A stretch of 32,566 nt of DNA from a virus: IMG/VR virus record IMGVR_UViG_3300017758_000062, positions 1 through 32,566 of that record; one strand, given 5' to 3'. The position numbers and the translations under genes are program-made. Below the pieces are notes generated by a model. It worked only from the letters and a program-made list of their open reading frames with translations, searched no databases and had not been told where the DNA came from. Shown piece after piece: positions 29,353-32,566 of the stretch. Numbering within the stretch: the first letter of the stretch is position 1; every line of letters begins with the position of its first letter.

Positions 29353-29450
29353 CTCACGATTTCATGATTTGCTACTCATAAATTACACTTTTTTATGTTA
29401 GATGAATCCCGCACAGAATTGACGCACAATGAGGTCACCAAAAACTATAC
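29353..29450. other. Non-coding stretch after bS21, no clear element
   Basis: About 100 bases between the bS21 stop and the next promoter. It holds a weak AT-rich inverted repeat (CATAAA/TTTATG, within 29378-29399) that could be a poor terminator, and nothing else I can support. Confidence 0.5.
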
Positions 29451-29479
29451 TTGTAATATTGTTAAAATTGTGATATAAT
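29451..29479 (+). promoter_or_regulatory. Plus-strand promoter of the intergenic region
   Basis: TTGTAA (29451-29456), 17-bp spacer, TATAAT (29474-29479), with TG before the -10. The -35 is weaker than in its relatives, the rest is identical in design. Predicted start about 29486, with no convincing gene behind it. Confidence 0.75.
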
Positions 29480-29485
29480 AATAAC

Positions 29486-29612
29486 ATAAATTGGCAATAA
29501 CGAAGATAGCTACTGTTTATAAACCAACAAAACTAATACAAAGAGCATCACTCGAGAGACAGCTCTTCCTTAGAAGAGATGGTCTCGAAGACTGATGTCT
29601 CTTATTGAATTG
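29486..29612 (+). ncRNA. Candidate structured small RNA
   Basis: Starts at a good promoter. CAATAA (29495-29500) can pair with TTATTG (29602-29607) to close the unit; inside are CTCTT/AAGAG and CGAGA/TCTCG stems around 29550-29586 and AGAC/GTCT (29590-29600), with an alternative AAGAGA/TCTCTT pairing. An alternative reading is a 34-codon ORF from TTG 29491 to the TGA at 29593. No RNA family was recognised and the 3' end is a guess. Confidence 0.4.
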
Positions 29613-29668
29613 TTGTATCTATATATAATTAAATCAATTAATTGTACCACTTGAATCTAACAACGCTA

Positions 29669-29857
29669 ATGTCAATTAAACACTTCAACACAATTGAGTA
29701 CGATTCCGTCCTCTTTTCAACTAAACTTTCTTCCATAACTTCCGCCAACCGAAAATATTTAAAAGCTATTTTACTTATAAGTTTAAGTAACTTAATGCAC
29801 ATTGCACTCATCTTTTGTAAATTCCCCCTAGACTATTACTACCCCGTTGCGGTTTGA
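29669..29857 (+). CDS. 62-aa hypothetical ORF in the intergenic region, doubtful
   Basis: ATG 29669 opens a frame starting MSIKHFNTIEYD with a hydrophobic helix (AILLISLSNLMHIALIF) and ending in the first ACCCCG repeat. No ribosome site is visible and it lies downstream of a putative non-coding RNA. It may be a small membrane protein or simply chance. Confidence 0.3.
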   Translation: MSIKHFNTIEYDSVLFSTKLSSITSANRKYLKAILLISLSNLMHIALIFCKFPLDYYYPVAV

Positions 29858-29891
29858 GGTAAATGGGGTCATTGCAACCCCGCTACGGTTT
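29841..29891. repeat. ACCCCG repeats forming competing hairpins
   Basis: Two 15-bp copies (29841-29855 and 29877-29891) match at 13 of 15 positions (ACCCCGTTGCGGTTT and ACCCCGCTACGGTTT). Between them GGGGT (29865-29869) can pair with ACCCC of either copy. The region separates converging transcripts, so it may act as a weak bidirectional terminator. A related TTGCAACCCCG stretch recurs at 29963-29972 inside the next gene. Confidence 0.6.
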
Positions 29892-29893
29892 CG

Positions 29894-30151
29894 TTAAAAC
29901 TTCTCTTTAAATACTTTATAGCCCTTGAAAGATCCGTCTTCGTTCCATTCATAGATTGGTTTTGCAACCCCGTATGGGTTCTCTCCCTTTCCTACATATT
30001 TAAATTGCTTGTAGACTGTGCTAGGATTTACATAGTCAAAGTATCTATCTACACAAGTATTTTGTTCCTCTGCGTACTTTTCTACCTCGTCATATTGTCC
30101 TAGCACTAATTCTCCATTTTGTAACTTAGCCAGTTCAGTCCCTGTAAGCAC
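29894..30151 (-). CDS. 85-aa hypothetical protein, GTG start
   Basis: GTG at 30151 is chosen because GGAGGT lies five bases before it; longer frames from 30187 have no such site. Sequence LTGTELAKLQNGELVLGQYDEVEKYAEEQ, then DRYFDYVNPSTVYKQFKYVGKGENPYG. Mixed alpha/beta with a G/N-rich loop. Last gene of the right-hand unit. Function unknown. Confidence 0.65.
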   Translation of the reverse strand: MLTGTELAKLQNGELVLGQYDEVEKYAEEQNTCVDRYFDYVNPSTVYKQFKYVGKGENPYGVAKPIYEWNEDGSFKGYKVFKEKF

Positions 30152-30404
30152 TTTGACCTCCATCAATTTCCATAAACTCATCAACACTTAGCTCTTCGCT
30201 AGAGTCAATCCAGCTCATATCAATTTCAGTTTCTTGCTCTTCTGTTTCAGTCTTAGTAACACTACTGGAATCTTCACCAGCACAGTAATCATCTAGCAAT
30301 TCCTCAGCATCTTTCTCTGTCTCAGCTATGATTTGTACTTCTTCAACTATCCAGATAGTTTTCTCTATCTTGCCTATGTATTTCTTCATTACATGATTAG
30401 CCAT
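30135..30404 (-). CDS. 89-aa acidic hypothetical protein
   Basis: A short basic start (MANHVMKKYIGKIEKTIW), a strand-helix unit (VEEVQIIAETEKDAEELLDDY) and a strongly acidic middle (ETEEQETEIDMSWIDSSEEL). The strand-helix part resembles small phage proteins with repeated beta-alpha units. Overlaps its neighbours by 8 and 17 bp. Function unknown. Confidence 0.65.
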   Translation of the reverse strand: MANHVMKKYIGKIEKTIWIVEEVQIIAETEKDAEELLDDYCAGEDSSSVTKTETEEQETEIDMSWIDSSEELSVDEFMEIDGGQSAYRD

Positions 30405-30735
30405 TTTGTATCTCCAGTATTACTTTATTGACATTTTCAGTTAGGTACTTAATATCTTGCTTTGGGGCTTTCTCCAATCCCATAATTCTCGTACTATCTA
30501 TATCTAGTAGCTGGGATAGATTTAATATTATGTCTGCCTTTGTCATTGGCACTTCACCTGTTTTTGTTTTGTAGACTTGCTTTTGGTATACGCCTTCTCT
30601 ACTCAGCTTTCCAATTATAGATTTTATACTCTTGTCAAACTCTTTTGCTAAGGTTTCAACGCAATCTCTAGTTGGGTCAGCTTTGTACCATGCTACCATT
30701 ACTTCTACTTGTTCGTCTGTATAATTCGTCGCCAT
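30397..30735 (-). CDS. YTDE-type HTH protein
   Basis: 112 aa. NYTDEQVEVMVAWY and ETLAKEFDKSIKSIIGKLSREGVY (27-50) form the same HTH unit as in the other family members. A second region (PMTKADIILNLSQLLDIDSTRIMGLEKAPKQDIKYLTENV) is a helical extension. In an operon of unknown early genes it is a candidate regulator. Confidence 0.72.
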   Translation of the reverse strand: MATNYTDEQVEVMVAWYKADPTRDCVETLAKEFDKSIKSIIGKLSREGVYQKQVYKTKTGEVPMTKADIILNLSQLLDIDSTRIMGLEKAPKQDIKYLTENVNKVILEIQNG

Positions 30736-30736
30736 A

Positions 30737-30940
30737 CTACTTATAATATAAATTTAAGCCTAAGAAACAATCTACATTCAAACCTACGTCCAGTTTAGCA
30801 TTACCTGCACTGCTAGCAATCAATGTTGTTTTACCACTAGCGCTGGGTCCGATTTCTTTTGTGGTGTCTATTTTTATAGTTAGCATGCCTTTCTCATCCA
30901 CATCGTATGCTATACTATCTTCTTTTCCTATGTATTCCAT
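30737..30940 (-). CDS. 67-aa hypothetical beta protein
   Basis: Beta-rich: MLTIKIDTTKEIGPSASGKTTLIASSAG, then NAKLDVGLNVDCFLGLNLYY. GPSASGKTT spells a Walker A consensus, but the protein is too small and has no Walker B, so nucleotide binding is not claimed. It starts exactly at the previous gene's last base (TAATG). Function unknown. Confidence 0.65.
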   Translation of the reverse strand: MEYIGKEDSIAYDVDEKGMLTIKIDTTKEIGPSASGKTTLIASSAGNAKLDVGLNVDCFLGLNLYYK

Positions 30941-31242
30941 TAATCCTCCTCTGGATCATCTATGTCAAAATCAGGGGTAAACTCAAAGTCATCTCCCCAC
31001 TCGTTCTCAAAGTGAGCTTGCGGGTCGTATACTCCCGCTTCTCCATTTATTACAGCCATTTCTTTTAATATCTTAGCCATTTCTTCTTTATTCTTTTTCA
31101 AAGCCCTCCCTAGATAAGCAATATCGTCAACCATGTACTGATTTTCTATTTCTATCTCGTCCATTCGATTTTGATATGTACTTATTCTAGCTTTCATAGA
31201 GATGCTTTTTGTTGGAAACTTTATAACATTATCTTTAGCCAT
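30940..31242 (-). CDS. 100-aa coiled-coil protein with acidic tail
   Basis: Basic N-terminus (NVIKFPTKSISMKARIST), a heptad-rich helix (RMDEIEIENQYMVDDIAYLGRALKKNKEEMAKILKEM; read about 26-63) and an acidic end (DIDDPEED). Overlaps the upstream gene by 8 bp. Function unknown. Confidence 0.65.
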   Translation of the reverse strand: MAKDNVIKFPTKSISMKARISTYQNRMDEIEIENQYMVDDIAYLGRALKKNKEEMAKILKEMAVINGEAGVYDPQAHFENEWGDDFEFTPDFDIDDPEED

Positions 31243-31534
31243 CTATCTGTTCCTTTGTTCCTGCAAAGTTTATAAATACTGAGCCTAAAGACATATCCTT
31301 TCTTCTAGCTTGTCCTTCCAATAGTTTTTGTACTTTCTCCTCTGCTTCTTCTGAGGATGCGGCGTTGACTATAAAGTCTTCGCCCTCCTTAGTATCTAGC
31401 GAATAATCTACATTTACTATCCACTTTTGCTTTCCTACTATCTGACCACCATGCGTTCTAACAACACCATCATTCTGCGATACGTGTAGCTGATTCATTT
31501 TCCAAAGCTCTTTAGCTGTTTCTTTACTGGTCAT
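31235..31534 (-). CDS. 99-aa hypothetical protein
   Basis: N-terminal helix (SKETAKELWKMNQLHV), then a beta section (KQKWIVNVDYSLDTKEGEDFIVNA) and a helix (SSEEAEEKVQKLLEG). The W.V.V....DF.V.A.S..EA pattern recalls small phage ferredoxin-like proteins. Overlaps the upstream gene by 11 bp. Function unknown. Confidence 0.65.
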   Translation of the reverse strand: MTSKETAKELWKMNQLHVSQNDGVVRTHGGQIVGKQKWIVNVDYSLDTKEGEDFIVNAASSEEAEEKVQKLLEGQARRKDMSLGSVFINFAGTKEQIDG

Positions 31535-31763
31535 CTGCTAACCTCCACACAATTCTTACTCCCCTTCTTACGAGCTCGTTTACAAACTTTTGTCTGTGTT
31601 TTGGCTTCGTTCTATCACTATTGATAGCATCGAATAAAGTTTGTTCACTTTGGCACTTTAAGTAGTGGTGAACATATCTCTTTGGTCCGCTTGTTTGTTT
31701 TATAGCTCTACCAAAGCCGTCCCTATTGTGTGCTCTTTCGCTGTTTTTAAATTTAGCTGGCAT
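31524..31763 (-). CDS. 79-aa basic hypothetical protein
   Basis: Basic throughout (MPAKFKNSERAHNRDGFGR, GPKRYVHHYLK, KPKHRQKFVNELVRRGVRIVWR). High R/K content with a C-terminal helix suggests nucleic-acid or ribosome contact, but no family is recognised. GGAG precedes the ATG; overlaps the upstream frame by 11 bp. Confidence 0.65.
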   Translation of the reverse strand: MPAKFKNSERAHNRDGFGRAIKQTSGPKRYVHHYLKCQSEQTLFDAINSDRTKPKHRQKFVNELVRRGVRIVWRLADDQ

Positions 31764-31929
31764 TGTTTTCTCCTTCTGTTAAATCGTTGTCTTGTAATTT
31801 CCATGCTATCTTGTTCGATAGCTCCTCTGCTAGTTTGGGGTTCTTTTCCACTAATAGATGTACTAGCCCATCTATATTTGTACCTTGTATGATACGAACC
31901 CCTATATGTGTTTGCTGATCAATAATCAT
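31753..31929 (-). CDS. 58-aa hypothetical protein
   Basis: ATG 31929 lies within the end of the upstream gene (11-bp overlap). Sequence MIIDQQTHIGVRIIQGTNID, then a helix (HLLVEKNPKLAEELSNKIAWKL). It fills the gap between two genes exactly and is likely real. Function unknown. Confidence 0.65.
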   Translation of the reverse strand: MIIDQQTHIGVRIIQGTNIDGLVHLLVEKNPKLAEELSNKIAWKLQDNDLTEGENNAS

Positions 31930-32131
31930 GGTGTTTTTGCGCCTCTCTTATTGGTAGCATATGTCTGTCATGTCTATCCCATTCGTCCTGTGCGGGAGTA
32001 ATCGTGTAAGGCGTGTCGTACTCATCTATAGTTATTTCTTCTGTTTTCTTAAAAGAATTCTTTAGGAAGTTTATTACTCGCCTTCTAGCTGATTTCTTGA
32101 CAATGTTATTCTTAAATCTGCTATTTCTCAC
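31919..32131 (-). CDS. 70-aa hypothetical protein, GTG start
   Basis: GTG at 32131 shares its G with the upstream TAG and has AGGAG six bases before it. Basic N-terminal half (SRFKNNIVKKSARRRVINFLK), then acidic/aromatic (TIDEYDTPYTI, DEWDRHDRHM). Function unknown. Confidence 0.65.
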   Translation of the reverse strand: MRNSRFKNNIVKKSARRRVINFLKNSFKKTEEITIDEYDTPYTITPAQDEWDRHDRHMLPIREAQKHHDY

Positions 32132-32334
32132 TACACGCTCCTGATTGTACCTACTGTAGATTCAGGCTCTACGATTGGGGCTTTAGCATCTATCTGTTCG
32201 ATAGCTGTGCCATCACAATATCCAATCATTTTTCTACGCTGGATTTCTGTTCTAGCGTCTTTTCCGATAGTGTCTTGTCTGTCTCTAAGCATTTGCAGTT
32301 GCTTGTCTGTTGTACTTAATAAAATTGTTGTCAT
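32131..32334 (-). CDS. 67-aa hypothetical protein
   Basis: AAGGAG precedes ATG 32334. Sequence MTTILLSTTDKQLQMLRDRQ, with a possible helix to residue 36 and a polar end (APIVEPESTVGTIRSV). Function unknown. Confidence 0.65.
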   Translation of the reverse strand: MTTILLSTTDKQLQMLRDRQDTIGKDARTEIQRRKMIGYCDGTAIEQIDAKAPIVEPESTVGTIRSV

Positions 32335-32338
32335 TTCG

Positions 32339-32476
32339 CTACTCCTTATCTTTATGTTTTACCTTTCGAGAATATTTTGACCTGTCGCGGAACTTAGTTG
32401 CACGATTAAATAACCTAGCAAATTTTGCTACAGGGTTGAACTTTTTTCTCTTGGTATTTTTTTGTTCTTTTTTCAT
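32339..32476 (-). CDS. 45-aa highly basic protein, first gene of the early operon
   Basis: ATG 32476 lies 9 bp after the -10 box, giving a leader of 2-3 nt. The peptide is very rich in K and R (KKEQKNTKRKKFNPVAKFAR, RDRSKYSRKVKHKDKE), with a short helix, and could bind RNA, DNA or the ribosome. It is not similar to bS21 by motif. Being first behind a strong promoter suggests abundant early expression. Confidence 0.7.
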   Translation of the reverse strand: MKKEQKNTKRKKFNPVAKFARLFNRATKFRDRSKYSRKVKHKDKE

Positions 32477-32485
32477 TATGTGTAT

Positions 32486-32514
32486 ATTATATCAGGCTTT
32501 TAACGCGATGTCAA
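32486..32514 (-). promoter_or_regulatory. Sigma-70 promoter of the right-hand early operon
   Basis: Minus-strand TTGACA (32514-32509), 17-bp spacer, TATAAT (32491-32486), TGA before the -10. It drives 32476 down to 29894. Confidence 0.92.
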
Positions 32515-32533
32515 GAACTATTTTTTGCAGGCA

Positions 32534-32560
32534 CAAAAAAACCCAGCACTTGGCTGGGTT
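32534..32560 (-). terminator. Rho-independent terminator of the unit entering from the right
   Basis: AACCCAGC (32540-32547) pairs with GCTGGGTT (32553-32560) around a 5-nt loop. On the minus strand it is followed by a run of T (32540-32535), so it ends transcripts from beyond the window just before the promoter at 32486-32514. Confidence 0.88.
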
Positions 32561-32566
32561 CAAAAA

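Noticed and set aside
29590-29600. CUGAUG resembling the hammerhead ribozyme core
   Set aside because: The next base is U, not A, and no matching GAAA with flanking stems was found.
29486-29612. tRNA gene in the gene-poor region
   Set aside because: No cloverleaf with T-arm GTTCRA motif and no acceptor stem; the stems present do not fit.
30737-30940. Walker A-like GPSASGKTT in a 67-aa protein
   Set aside because: The protein is too short for a P-loop fold and has no Walker B; the surrounding pattern is beta-rich.
1-32566. CRISPR array or integrase
   Set aside because: No regularly spaced repeats and no recombinase motifs were seen on either strand.

Overview
The window is an AT-rich segment of a tailed double-stranded DNA phage (Caudoviricetes), probably marine. 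Evidence: a tail-fibre gene with repeated 'NVGIG/NLGLG' motifs, a complete phage replication and recombination set, dense ATGA-coupled genes, and many small proteins that resemble marine phage genomes. No integrase, repressor, tRNA, CRISPR array or insertion sequence was seen. The host cannot be named. Eleven near-perfect sigma-70 promoters imply a bacterium with a standard primary sigma factor and show that host RNA polymerase reads these genes.

Layout. 1-1600, plus strand: the 3' end of a tail-fibre gene, closed by a bidirectional terminator. 1615-28838, minus strand: units that each start at a promoter with TATAAT and a 17-bp spacer. Promoter 9784-9812 drives a 127-aa protein, an SSB-like protein, peroxiredoxin, SbcD, SbcC, FEN nuclease, NrdA and NrdB. 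Promoter 14647-14675 drives DNA polymerase A down to the UvsW-like helicase, including a SET protein and an exported beta-rich protein. Promoter 19232-19260 drives the C-terminal half of an NAD+ DNA ligase, a four-repeat HTH protein, DnaB helicase, a ParB-like protein and primase. Promoter 21181-21209 drives the N-terminal half of the ligase, an Api92-like protein and a GIY-YIG-like protein. Promoter 22287-22315 drives an HTH protein, an SH3-like-sized unknown and a PC4-like protein. Promoter 25565-25593 drives MazG, a DUF3310-like protein, an HTH regulator and small proteins. Promoter 28375-28403 drives Hsp20, an A-type Fe-S carrier, lysozyme, a candidate holin and glutaredoxin. Promoter 28867-28895 drives two small proteins.

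28927-29352, plus strand: a divergent two-gene unit encoding a small HTH protein and a phage ribosomal protein bS21. 29353-29893 is mostly non-coding, with a further plus-strand promoter and foldable sequence. 29894-32476, minus strand: eleven small, mostly unknown genes behind a strong promoter and a terminator, which fits early host-takeover genes.

The genes form a nearly self-sufficient DNA metabolism kit: nucleotide supply (NrdAB, MazG), redox support (glutaredoxin, peroxiredoxin), replication (PolA, DnaB, primase, SSB, FEN, ligase) and recombination (SbcCD, UvsW). The most unusual points are the ligase split across two transcription units with a GIY-YIG-like gene between the halves, a structured 5' leader of hsp20 carrying two tandem hairpins of identical architecture, transcripts predicted to be leaderless alongside a phage bS21, and a family of WTDE-type HTH proteins. 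All identifications come from reading motifs by eye; no database search was possible.
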